NCBI GenBank assembly: GCA_037042915.1
Contig: CM073201.1
Location: 1,736,001-1,800,000 of the forward strand
DNA from: Auricularia sp. M13
Lineage: Eukaryota; Basidiomycota; Agaricomycetes; Auriculariales; Auriculariaceae
DNA length: 64,000 bases
Direction: 5' to 3'
In this document: piece after piece, positions 35,906-47,188 of the stretch
How the letters are laid out: each line of letters opens with the position of its first letter
Numbering within the stretch: the first letter of the stretch is position 1
The notes under the pieces: model-generated
Database searches by the model: none
Told to the model about the DNA's origin: nothing
The model's input: the letters and a program-made list of their open reading frames with translations, nothing else
Translations under genes and position numbers: made by a program

Positions 35906-38259
35906 ATGGCTGACATCGCACACGAGCCCTCCGCGTTCAAGAGCGAGAAGCAGCAGGAGGCCGACATCGAGAAGGCCTCCTCGGGCAGCGACGACGGCCG
36001 CAGCAAATCGCAGGTCCAGGAGGTCCTCCCGCAACTGCACCAGGACGACGATGCGGAGCCCAGGGTAACGCCGTCTACGCTCGCTACAGGCCCTTCATCC
36101 TCGCCGCGGTTGCGCTCGTCATCCTTGGCTGGTGGATTTCCGCGACCGTGCTCTCGGCGACTCGCCACCGCTGGTCCGCCCATCCGTCGCTCCCGAAACT
36201 TGGCAGCCGCGCTCACGCTTTGACAGGATTGTCCAGACCCTGTTCGCTTGGTTTTTCATCCTGTAAGACCCGTTCGTCGCGCCTTGCACGGGCTGTTCTA
36301 AGCCCATGCTCCAGGGTCATTGCCTTCCGCTTCATCCCTGCATCGGCCGTCTCTCGACCTATCGGCGCCGTCTGGGGTCCTGTGATCTCCAGGCCCTTCT
36401 TCGCGCTCCCCTACTACGTGAGGCTTGCTCTGGGTTGGGGAGCTCTCCTTGCCATTGTCTTTGGCTCTGCTTTTGGATTCCCTCTTGCGAAGGCGCGTCA
36501 TCGCGGATTTTGTTGTCACTTGGCGCTCAAGGATTGCTTGTAGGGCACATCCTACGGCGATCGTGCTATCTCGGTTCTGGGCCTCTTCGTCTTCCAGTTC
36601 TGCTTCTGGCTCACGTCCACCGACCGCAAATCCATTCCGTGGCCGACGGTCATCGTTGGACTGTTCTTCCAACAGGCTGTCGCGCTGTTCGTGCTTAAGA
36701 GCACCGCCGGTTATGACATCTTCACATGGATCGCTACGCTCGCGTCCGACTTCCTTTCGTGCGTGTTTAGTCTGGTTTGACATGTCCATGCTCTGTTGAC
36801 GTTTGTTACAGGCAAGCGTACCCCGCAGCACAATTTTTCTTCGACGCGGAAACAATTGGAAAGCATTGGTTCTTCGTGAACACGCTGGCCTCTATCATCT
36901 TCTTCGTTGTACGCCGCTTTTCCTGCACTGTGCAGTGTAGAGGCCTGATTCCTCTCGCCAGGCATTCGTCCAGATGATGTACTACGTGCGTACAGCCTGC
37001 CCCGACGCCGCGCATAGTCTGATTAACGGCTACCTCAGATGGGCGTCATGCAATGGATCATTTCCAAGTTGTGAGTACGGGCAACTCAGCGCGTGGATGT
37101 CTCTTATACATATGTTCCGTGTGTGCAGCGCATGGTTCTTCTTCAAGACCATGAATGTCTCCGGCGCTGAAGCAGTCGTTGCGGCCTCTTCGCCGTGGAT
37201 TGGCCAGGGAGAGAGTGCATGCTTGGTTCGCCCCTACGTCGACCTGATGACGGAGAGCGAGATCCACTTGACGATGACATCTGGTGCGTTGCACTTGCAC
37301 TATCTACGCGCTTGTTATTTCTAACAAACGTCAGGATTCTCAACTATCGCCGGCTCTGTGCTTGGCGCATACATTGGCTTGGGTGTCCCTCCCCAGTGAG
37401 CATCCCGCAGCCCCATAGTCTCTCATACTGACTGTGAGCCAAGAAACTTGGTTACTGCGTCGGTCATGAGTATCCCCGCGTCCATTGCTATCAGCAAGCT
37501 CCGTGTGCCGGAGACTGAGGAACCCATCACTCGTGGTCATGTCGTCGTCGACCGCGGAAAAGAAGACCGCGAGGGCCGCCCTGCCAACGCCCTACACGCT
37601 TTCAGCAACGGTGCTACGTTCGGTCTTATCGTCGCTGGACAGATCCTGTACGTGATGCCAAAGCTGATAGCCACATTTTACCTGATATGTTATCAGCACC
37701 AACGTGCTCACTATCCTTGCTCTTGTCTACGTTACCAATGGCCTGCTCACCTGGATCGGCAAAGGCTTTGGAATCCACCAATTGACACTGCAGCTCATCG
37801 TCGGCTACGTGCTCTACCCGGTCACGTTCTTCATGGGTGTTCCGCGTCCCGAAATCCTGCACGTTTCCAAGCTTCTTGCAACCAAGCTAATTGCGAATGA
37901 ATTCGTCGCCTACCTCGGTACGTCCCCTGCCCTACACGTGGCTGCGGATGAATGTCGGCTGACGCTTTGCAAGACCTCAAGCAGCTCATGCTTGACGACC
38001 CCTTGAGCGACCGCGCGTACACCATCGCGACGTACGCGCTGTGCGGCTTTGCCAACCTTGGATCCCTCGGTATCCAGATCGGTGTGCTGACTGCGCTCGC
38101 CCCGTCCCGCGGCAAGATCATCGCGCGCATTGCCCTGTCGGCCATGATCTGTGGCTTTGTGCGTATTTGCTATCTGTCTTCGATACCGCTAGCTAACCAC
38201 CCTGGTGCGAGCAGATCTCCACAATGCAGGCCGCTGGCATTGCTGGTACACTTGTGTAA
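35906..38259 (+). CDS. Concentrative nucleoside transporter, CNT/SLC28 family (frame break near 36064)
   Basis: About 12 short exons. The acidic cytosolic N-terminus ([20 protein letters not shown]) is followed by [97 protein letters not shown], the CNT core [71 protein letters not shown] and [20 protein letters not shown]. The Gln-Gly-Glu-Ser and Gly-Phe-Ser-Thr-Ile-Ala loops line the nucleoside and sodium or proton site. It imports nucleosides across the plasma membrane. Between DAEPR and NAVYARYR the frame needs one additional base (GGG at 36063-36065). The intron at 36493-36543 appears to use a GC donor. The stop is TAA 38257-38259. Confidence 0.9.
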
Positions 38260-38507
38260 CGTACGGGACAGAAGTCCTTTACATGTGCGCGGGAGGACAA
38301 AACCTCGCGCGATCTTGAGGTTGTTAATCTAGAGAACATACATGCTGGATTATACGAGGTGGTTTCTTTGTAGGGGCGCTTTCGCTAATTTATCCAGTGT
38401 CGAGTCGCTTTACTGTAACGTACGGCCGTATATCCCACACGTTCTATTATACTTGCTGCCTGTCGGCTGAGTACTTCAGTATCAGCGGACAAGCCCCGGT
38501 CATGGCT

Positions 38508-38879
38508 TCATTCCAGGCCGGAACATTCGCGTGGGCGAGAAGCGCCTGGAGCATCGGAAGTGACGTGCGATACACGGTGTGCTTCTGAACTGTCAGATGG
38601 CGGGTGGGCAGAGCTGGACGGATGCGGCGGGCATGGGCGCGGCCAGGGATTCCTTCGGGAGCAGTAGAGGCTCTTGACGATCATGCTGCAATTGACGATC
38701 GAGAGCTGTGCTAGCGCGTCCACGGTCGCTGCAAGGGGCGCCAGGCGTCTGGACAGGGCGCTGGGAATGAGCACAAGGGTGCTCAGAAGCACGCACATGC
38801 AGCGAAGCTGGGGCCGGACGTTTGGCCGTCGGTCGGCAGGTTCGGCTCGAAATGAGTCGAGCTTCTTTTCCGCTCGCAT
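38508..38879 (-). CDS. Possible small membrane-associated protein
   Basis: A single-exon candidate of 123 residues from ATG 38879. It starts charged (MRAEKKLDSF), then has a long amphipathic or hydrophobic part (CVLLSTLVLIPSALS, then LAPLAATVDALAQLSIVNCS) and a Ser/Pro-rich tail. The hydrophobic pattern looks selected rather than random, but I know no family, and the frame could be an exon of something larger or chance. It lies in the 830 bp between the nucleoside transporter and the coiled-coil gene. Confidence 0.3.
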   Translation of the reverse strand: MRAEKKLDSFRAEPADRRPNVRPQLRCMCVLLSTLVLIPSALSRRLAPLAATVDALAQLSIVNCSMIVKSLYCSRRNPWPRPCPPHPSSSAHPPSDSSEAHRVSHVTSDAPGASRPRECSGLE

Positions 38880-39087
38880 AAAAGAGGGTTCGACTTCCGA
38901 ACGGTTTGCTTGTCTCCCACCCACTCAACACCCATCGTCCCCACCGTGCGTTGCCCTGCCGTCGTTGCGGCCGTTGCCTTGCTGACCGTGTGCCCTAGTC
39001 CGCATACCACTAGCTGTCGCCAGGTGGCTTTGTCCATTTATTCCCGTCTTTTTTCATCTATCTCACCCGTTCTCTTTTCGCCCAGCC

Positions 39088-40183
39088 ATGCCCGCCATCC
39101 CGTTCTTCAAGAAAAAGGCCGAGGAGCACGCCGCCGCGCCCGCTGAGGGCGAAGCTGCCGCCGCCGCTCCTGCTCCCGCAGACACAACGGAAGCCCCCGC
39201 CGCGGAGACCGCACCCACTACCGCGCCCGAGTCGACTACGGAGCCGGCGTCGTCTGATGCTGCCGCTCCTGAGGCTGCAGCGACGGCAGAGAAGCCCGCT
39301 GAGCAGCCCAAGCGTGGGTTCTTCTCGCGCAGGCGGTCTGAGGCGGGCTCCGAGTCCGAGTCCGACGCGCCGAACCACTCTCGCATTCCGTCGTTCTTCA
39401 ACCGCAAGGCCAAGGCCGCGCCTCCCGAGGCCGTCAAGGAGGAGGAGAAGGAGAACAAGGCACCGGAACCCGTCGCCGAGGCCGAGGCCGCCGCGCCCGC
39501 GCCCGCGACCGAGGGCGAGACCGCTCCCGCTGCTGAGGACAAGAAGGCCGAGGACAAGACCTCCGACAAGGTCCGCCGCCGTATCTCCCTCTTCCAGCGC
39601 CGCAATCGCCCAGACAACGCGCAAGTCAGCGAGGGCGAGGTCACCGAGGGCGAGACCGCTCCCGCCAAGCCTAAGCGCCAGAGCTTCTTCGCGCGTCCAG
39701 CAGCGGAGAAGAAGGAGGAGCCCGTCGAGCCCGTCCCCGAGGATGCGCGTCTTACCGAGGCGAAGGCCAAGCTGACCGAGGTGAGCTTGTTTTATCGCCT
39801 ATCATCAGCGAAGACTTAATGCTCTCTCAAAAGGCTTCGGAGGCCGAGGCTGCAGCGAAGGCTGCTCTCGAGGCGGCACGCAAGGCCGTCAAGGACGCAA
39901 AGGCCCGTGTCAAGACTGTTGAGGCTGAGATCGCCGCGGAGTGAGCTTTGTCCATGCCAGGTCGTCCAGTCAGGCCGCTAACATCATCTGAAGGCTGAAG
40001 AAGGCCAAGGCAGCAAAGGCTGAGGCGGCCAAGGCTGAGGAGAAGAAGGAAGAGAAGAAGGAGGAGGAGAAGAAAGAGGAGACTCCCGCCGCGCCCGCCG
40101 CTTCGTCGGAAGTCGACCCCGCCATCGCCCACGAGCCGGCGGCCATCGCGTCCACTGGCATCCCCATCGCCGCCGCGGCCTAA
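39088..40183 (+). CDS. Ala/Glu/Lys-rich coiled-coil protein with repeated FF-basic motifs
   Basis: Three exons, about 330 residues, almost entirely low complexity. Five copies of a short motif (aromatic pair followed by basic residues) are spaced along the N-terminal 230 residues: PFFKKK (5-10), GFFSRRR (77-83), SFFNRK (102-107), SLFQRRN (167-173) and SFFARP (199-204). The linkers are Ala/Pro/Glu-rich. Exon 2 and the start of exon 3 encode a heptad-like Ala/Lys/Glu helix (ASEAEAAAKAALEAARKAVK, then KKAKAAKAEAAKAEEKKEE). It ends PIAAAA. It has no signal peptide or membrane helix. I do not recognise the family. Regular short motifs on a flexible chain suggest a scaffold or lipid/cytoskeleton binder, which is inference only. 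Confidence 0.75.
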
Positions 40184-40406
40184 GTGCTGCCTGACATTGC
40201 CCTCCTGTTCCGTTCCCACTCATGACACGTTCACGTCTTCGCTCGTTCGGTTTTCAGGTCATTTTGCTTGTTCTAGGCTCATCCTTATGTCATTCGCTCC
40301 GATCTCTCTATCTTCCCATTATCTGCGCCTATGCTACTAGCTAATGCACATCTTGCGGCCTCCGCGACACGGTCCTCGATTCCAAAAATGACAGGAACTG
40401 TTTTAT

Positions 40407-42362
40407 TCATGGCAGCTTGCCGTCAAGTCGATCTTCGATGAGTTTGGCCACAGCTGGGCCGTGGACGGGAATGTGATTTCCTTGGAACCCACCGTCGTCG
40501 TTCTTGCCGTCGGGGTAGTCGACACGGGGTTCATTTGGAGCTGCATAATATCTGCGACAATACCGTCAGTCCATGTAAAACCGCAAAGTGAAGCGGTACG
40601 TACGTATCGTTCCAAACCGCAAAGTGTTTGTGTCCCAGTGCACGCGCAGTCCATTCGTAGTCGTGAGCAAAGCCACCTGGATAGAATATCTCTATCACGG
40701 TTGACACGGGTGTGGGCGCCATGAGTAGCAAGTGCGTGAGGCCGTTCCCGTGCACGCCCAGCATGACCTGCATCAACCGTCAACTTCCACGCACTATGCA
40801 CGCACTATGAAAACCTAGGACTGCATACCGTTGTTCTTGCAGCCATAGCCAACTGCTCCTCTTGCGAGATTCCACCGGCATTAACTACGTTAAACTCCCA
40901 TCCGCGGTTGTCGGCCATTTTGCGAACAGCAGCTACGAGGCCCTCATGGTCTGCATCGATGAGCTTCCGCCGGTCCCCGCCTTGTCTGCTAATGTAGTTG
41001 ATGACCACTGGCGGCTTGGTCTGCAACGAGAGGTCCAACGTTTCTTCTGGTACACCGGCGAAGCGGAGCACAGAGCGCCGCACTTAAGAGGGGTATCAGT
41101 CTAGGGTTGCGCAACGCATTAATCTACGCACTGGGTTCCCACCAGTACTTGCTGGCGTGGGGTTTGACGGATTCGTACGCTTCCGCAGCAATGCGCTGCG
41201 TCTTCGCGCCGCACCATTCTCCGCGGAATGCTGCACTACGGTCTGCGAGCAGAACACGCTCGAAGACGAACGCGCGCTTTCCGCCGCGCGTCATGAAGAT
41301 GCGATCCTCCCAGTCTTCTTGGCCCTCGATGGCTGCCATGGACCGTGAGTAAACTTTGGGTTGCAAATATCGCACGAAGACGTACTGATGGAGGGAAATG
41401 CGCTGTACATGAAATAGGAATTGAACCTGCTACCATCTCGCCAGCGCTTAGTTTCAGCCTGCCGAAAGTCAGGATACGGAGGCCGATATGAACAAGCTCG
41501 GCGTACATGAGTGAAGATAGCGCGGTTGACAGTGGGAACAGTTGTCTCTCCCCTTTCGGAGATGTTGGGGTCGTATGTGCCTGAGTAGAAGCTCCATGTC
41601 CCCAGGAGCAATTCAGCACATCCATGGTAATAGTGCGCAATGACTGCCAAAGCTGTCAGTGCACGGTGTCTGCTGTGTGCGGTGTCTGTACTGACATTGC
41701 GCAGGTTCGTTGAACAAGAACTGCAGAGACGCGTCAGGAATACGACAAGCGGGACGCGAGGAGCTGATCTGCGCACTGTCGTTCCGTCCACTCCCCAGAC
41801 GCCGCCGCTCCAGCGCTGGCGCGCTTCGTACGGGCCGACGAAGTCCATGTTGTCCTTGGTGGGCTCGCGCGCCTGGATGTTCTCTGGCGTATTCTCGGCA
41901 GGGAGGCCAGTGCTCGTCATGAAGCGGATGTCCGGGAACGAGCTCTTGTCCTCGTCTGTGAGGATGAACAGCGTCCCATTCGACATATAGCTGCGCGGTC
42001 CCATAAGCACCCATAATCACCGTTTCGGATCAGCCATACAGGTTTTCAAATATCGTCCAGCCTGGCGCGTGGGCGACCATCCTGGTCACGGGCAGGCTGC
42101 GACCCCCGGGTGAGACATTGAAACCAGATGAGCCTTGCGACGGGCGGGTTTGTGTCCCGGGTTTCGAGCCCTGCTTGGGCGGAGGGAAGTCGGGATAGGG
42201 ATTGGCTTCGTGCTGTGAGCCATCGAACGGTACGTTGTTGCCTGTGCCCGCGCGCCATGCGTCGCCGGGCGTGGGCATTGGGCCAAACATGGAAATAAAA
42301 AGTAGCAGCGTGACGGCGCCAGCGATGACCAGCACGACATCGCGGCGGACGGCGATGGCCAT
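40407..42362 (-). CDS. Glycosyltransferase family 61 (EOGT-like), type II membrane protein
   Basis: ATG 42362 gives MAIAVRRDVVLVIAGAVTLL, a short basic cytosolic tail and one signal-anchor helix, and then a Pro/Gly-rich stem. The catalytic domain is spread over several exons: FENLYMSNGTLFILTDED, IRFMTSTGLPAENTPENIQ, EDWEDRIFMTRGGKRAFVFE, ERVLLADRSAAFRGEWC, PPVVINYISRQGGDRR, then the family signature VMLGVHGNGLTHLLLMAP with IEIFYPGGFAHDYEWTARAL and GHKHFAVWNDTYY. The end, GNHIPVHGPAVAKLI then LDGKLP, gives a stop at 40407. GT61 enzymes add sugars such as xylose or GlcNAc in the ER or Golgi lumen; the sugar used here cannot be read from sequence. Introns were placed by eye; the first (CTGTATG donor region) restores NLYMSNG. 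Confidence 0.87.
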
Positions 42363-42492
42363 CGTGTCTTGACGGGAGACGAGACGAGAACGAGGAAGAG
42401 GACTGTGCGGAGACTTGCGCCGGAAACGCCGTCTTGGCGTAGCTCGCTAAATTAGGAAAGCATACAAGGTACTACAGCACGTCAACGAAAGC

Positions 42493-43923
42493 TCAGTGTG
42501 CCTGCATAATGAGGTCCAGATCCCCTGGGCCCTTCACATAACCTCCTACATACTTCTTCAGGATAGGGGTTAACTGTGAATGATGAGCGTCCAACTTCTC
42601 TGGGCCAAGTGCAAACTCACGCATTCTGTGCTCAATTGCCTGTGCAGAAGATATTTGAGCAGGACTTTCAGCAGAAAAACTTGACTTACATATGTTCTCC
42701 CTCGCACGTGAGGAGCTTCACTCGCCCGCTCTCGTCGAGCTCTCTAAGTCCTGGTAGCGGCGTTAGCTAGCAGGTTTGCGGTTTGCGCGTGCCACGAATA
42801 CCTATCCAATCTTCGACGTAGAGAGGCTGTAGACGCATGGGTAATACAGTGCGCTCTTCGCCGCTCTCCCTCGGTGCGTAGCTGCCGAACCACGAAGACT
42901 CCTAGAGAACACGCTCAAACGAAAAGGAAGCGGGCGGCATGCTGGTCTACAAACCTTGGGCACAACCGTCTGCTCGTGAGAGAACATGATCAAGACGAGG
43001 TTGGAGAGTGTAACAAAGTTCTGCCTGTATGTTTTGTTACGCAACTCCGGGATCTCGTTATTGATGCTGGTCAAGAATGTATTCTGCTTCAAGTACGCGT
43101 CAAGCCTGAGTTCGTCTCGATAGTATTGCGCCTGCCCCGAATGAGATACGCTGCCTGTGGAGATGGTTGACCTCACACACCTGGATTAAATTGTGTTGTG
43201 CCCATGTTGTGTAAATGCCCGCTTTTGCAGCATTTCGTGCCGCAAGGCCTGTGATACTCTCGGTCAGCACGAAGTGTGTGGTAATGGCGGATAGCGCACA
43301 CAGCAGATCTCGCGGTTTGCAACCCGGTATATCGCTGACGCCAAAGTGCTGGCTCCCGAACGTAATCAAGTCTGCGTGTAAGGATATCAACGGCCGCGTG
43401 TGTAAATGAAGGGCGTCTTGCGCTGACTGTGTACTTTCGGCGTATTATACCACTCAACGTATGCCCGTAAGAACTGGCCACCTAGCACGGGTTCTAAAAC
43501 ATTGAACGAGCTTGTAAGAGCATAAGCGGACCTTGCGAGAAGCCGAGTGCGTCGAAGCCGCCTGCAAGCTCCGGAATTGCAGCTATTTGTGCCGCTACTA
43601 GAGGCAGCTGGTCGTGCAGATATCCGAACCAGCCGGCCTTCTGGTCTTGGTCGGTATTGGGGTCGATGTAAACGGAGTGTATGAACTGAGTCGCCCGGCA
43701 TAAGACTCGGACGGAAGGCCACGTGTGAACATACAATGCCATCGTGAACGTCGCGGACCTCGTCCATGAAGCGTTCCATAGCAGGGGAGTTGTACGAGTC
43801 TCCGAGACCATGCCAGACTACGAGCGGGCGGCGTGGTGGTAATGTCGGCGAGAATGGCTGCGACGGCAGCGAAAGCACGATTACTGGGAGAATAGCCAGG
43901 GCATACAGACGTCGTAAAATCAT
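42493..43923 (-). CDS. PPT1: Palmitoyl-protein thioesterase
   Basis: A lysosomal/vacuolar-type alpha/beta hydrolase. ATG 43923 gives a signal peptide (LRRLYALAILPVIVLSLPSQ), then PLVVWHGLGDSYNSP, the PPT1 start motif. Later come FIHSVYIDPNTDQDQKAGWF, FDALGFSQGGQFLRAYVEWY with the nucleophile Ser in GFSQG, LITFGSQHFGVSDIPGCKPR, QAQYYRDELRLDAYLKQNTF, LPEL-like EIPELRNKTYRQNF, VLIMFSHEQTVVPKESSWFG and LLTCEGEHMQL, ending with KKYVGGYVKGPGDLDLIMQA. The catalytic Asp is probably in HEQTVVPK context and the His in GEHMQ. It removes S-linked palmitate from proteins during their breakdown. About 330 residues, normal length. It is head to head with YSH1, with 119 bp between start codons. Confidence 0.92.
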
Positions 43924-44042
43924 GGTCGGTTGGAGCGTGCCTGCAAGACGGCGCGGAGGCGAGTAGGTATAGACGCGCGTTGTGGCCAGGAGCAAGCGTC
44001 GCCTCCGCGGGAAGCCGAACACGCTTTTGACTTCCGCCAGCA

Positions 44043-46918
44043 ATGAGTGATTCGCCAACGCTGAGCATCACTCTTCTCGGCGCTGGCCAGGAAGTCGGAC
44101 GCTCGTGCTGCGTGCTCAAGTATCGCGGGCTCACCGTTGTCTGCGATGCAGGCGTCCATCCAGCCTACAGTGGCATGGCATCTCTGCCGTTCGTCGACGA
44201 GCTCGACTGGAGCACCGTAGACGCTCTTCTTGTCACACAGCCAGTCAAAATTACCATGTTTCTTTTCTTGTTGCTAACACGAGCCACAGCTTTCACCTGG
44301 ACCATGCAGCGTCGCTCACGTACATCATGGAAAAGGTCCTGAGCAGACAGACTTTCATGCCGTGACTGCCATCTGACTTCAATCATAGACCAACTTCCGT
44401 GACGGCAAAGGGAAAGTATACATGACGCATCCAACTAAGGCCGTGTACAAGTTCATGATGCAGGACTTCGTTCGCATGAGGTGCGCTCTTTTGTACACTT
44501 GGACCATACTTTTCTGAATCCGTACGTAGCGCTGCGTCCACCGATGCACTGTTCACACCCTTGGATCTCTCAATGTCCCTGGCTTCAATTATTCCGATAT
44601 CCGCGCACCAGGTCATCTCGCCTTGCCCAGGGTTAACTTTCACTCCCTACCACGCAGGTCATGTTCTTGGGGCCTGCATGTTCCACATTGATATCGCTGG
44701 CGTCAAGGTTCTCTACACTGGCGACTACTCGCGTGAGGAAGATCGACATCTCGTCAAGGCCGAAATCCCGCCAGTTCGACCGGATGTGCTCATTGTTGAG
44801 AGCACCTATGGCGTGCAGAGTGTTGGCAATCGCGAAGAAAAGGAAGGCCGTTTTCTGTCTTTGATACATGAAATCATCAAACGCGGCGGCCATGCACTGC
44901 TCCCTGTCTTTGCTCTGGGTCGTGCGCAAGAATTGCTTCTGGTTCTGGACGATTACTGGGCCAAGCACCCGGAGCTGCACTCTGTGCCCATCTACTATGC
45001 ATCTAACCTGGCGCGTAAATGTATGGCGGTCTACCAGACGTACATTCACACCATGAACTCCAACATCCGCCAACGTTTTGCTCGTCGCGACAACCCATTT
45101 ATCTTCAAGTGAGTCACCCTGCATCGAACGATCCATGCAAACTCAACAACGGCGCCTAGACATATTTCACACCTGCCGCAAACACGCGGTTTGGAACGCA
45201 AAATCGCTGACGGTCCTCCATGTGTTGTCTTGGCCAGCCCGGGTATGCTTCAGAGCGGAACCAGCCGCGAGCTGCTGGAACTCTGGGCACCTGACCCTCG
45301 CAATGCGTTGGTGGTGACGGGGTACTCCGTGGAAGGAACACTTGCTCGGGTGAGTGCATATCTGCTGTGGACGCCCGTGTCATTGCTCGGTTTTTGTGCA
45401 CGCCGTCCCCAATGTAACCACATGCTGCGCAATACACTTGTTTTCTACCTGTCCAGTGCGCCTTGTGCAATATGAGCTAATGAACGTCCTCTTAGGACAT
45501 CCTGAACGACCCCGACGAGATTCAAGGACTGCGAGGGAACACCATCCCGCGCCGATTGTCTGTGCACTACATATCGTTCAGCGCTCACGTCGACTACGCT
45601 CAAAACTCGGAATTCATAGAGCTCATCAAAGCTCAGCACGTGGTATGTCCAGTTTACAGACAAGCCATATTCTAGTCTCTCAGGTTGATGCGCACGATAG
45701 GTTCTTGTTCATGGCGAACAAAATAATATGGGCCGCCTTCGCGCAGCTTTGCAGTCGCGGTACAAGGACAGAGACGAAGATATCAAGATCCACACTCCTC
45801 GAAACCTCGAGACGCTTCGCCTGAACTTTCGGGGGGAGAAAGTGGCAAAAGTATGTACGCGAGCAGTCGGTATGGGTCGTATGTTGAGATATGGGAAATA
45901 GGCTATCGGCGGCCTCGCGCTGCAACCGCAAAAGCCTGGCACAGTGCTATCCGGGCTGCTAGTGTCCAAGGATTACTCCTATACGCTTCTTCAACCCCAC
46001 GATCTGCGCGACTTCGCCGGGCTCTCCACCTCAGCTGTTACGCAACGACAGCGAATAGCCATCGGCTGCGGCTTCGAACTCGTCAAATGGCACCTGCAGG
46101 GCATGTTTGGCTCCGTAGACGACGTAGTGGACGAAAGCGGGAATCGCACACTACGGGTACGATGCACAGAAGCGACCCCAGGAACGTGACGCCCAAATCT
46201 GACTGCTTCTCCAGATTATGGGCGCGGTCGATGTGAAGCATACGAGGGAGTTCGAAGTCACGCTGGAGTGGGACTCCAGCGCGAGCAACGACATGATCGC
46301 GGATTCGACCCTCGCTCTCATCCTCGGCATTGACGCGAGCCCTGCTTCGGTGAAAAGTACGGTTCCTCGTCCTCGGCATGGCGTTCAGACGTTTTTCTCA
46401 CGGGATTGCATAACACAGTGACAACGCATCCGCACGAGCACACTCATCCGCATGCAGATGCGCCGGAAGACGAATGGGAGCCTCTGCGCGCTCGGCGGAT
46501 CGCGCATTTCCTGGAAGCCCATTTCGGCGACGTCGAATTGTTTATGCCTGACCCCGAGGACGACGACAAGGCGGCAGCCGCTGGGGACGCGTACCTCATT
46601 GTCCGCCTGGACGATGCGGAGGCCCAGATCCATGTCGGCACAATGGTAAGAGATTCGTTCTGCAGTTCCATCCATCCCTGATTTGATATTTGTAAGACTG
46701 TAACAAGCGAGAACGAGGCTCTGCAGAAGCGCATCGAGTCCGTGCTGGAGATGGCCCTAACCACCACGACAAGCCTTGCGCACTCCTACACCGCGGGATA
46801 TATCTCTGAGTATCCTCAGGAGAAACCCGAACAAACAAACGGAGTAAAACAAATCCAAGCAGCGGACGATGCTGACGACGACGACGAAGACGACAAGCCG
46901 CTCGAGGTGATAGGTTGA
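44043..46918 (+). CDS. YSH1: mRNA 3'-end processing endonuclease YSH1 (CPSF73)
   Basis: Metallo-beta-lactamase/beta-CASP nuclease of about 790 residues with about ten introns. It begins [20 protein letters not shown]. Zinc ligands: DAGVHP region, HFHLDH (motif 2, formed across the intron 44240-44289), TYHAG-type [15 protein letters not shown], and [13 protein letters not shown]. The beta-CASP part has [101 protein letters not shown] and then [13 protein letters not shown]. The C-terminus holds the CPSF73 Cft2/Symplekin-contact region and a His/Pro insertion [16 protein letters not shown], ending in an acidic stretch. It cuts pre-mRNA before polyadenylation. The 44240 intron has a GC donor if the motif is to be intact. 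Confidence 0.95.
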
Positions 46919-47188
46919 ATGTTCCGTACCTTTTGTATGTTGATCGCCTGAAATTGTATTTTGCACGTCTCGTGACCTTGGGACTGAATACACGTTAAAC
47001 GATGTGAGGAGGTCCGGCAGCACTTCCGAACGTTTGAGTTTACATACAGGGGCGCTTCCTGCTTGCCGCTCAAAAGCGCAAAACATGAGGCTCCCGCACC
47101 CCATCCGCCCGAACCACTACTACCCTCCACCCACCCTGTGCTTTCTACCCAGGTCCTTGACCTTAACCCTTTACCATGTTGACGTTCC

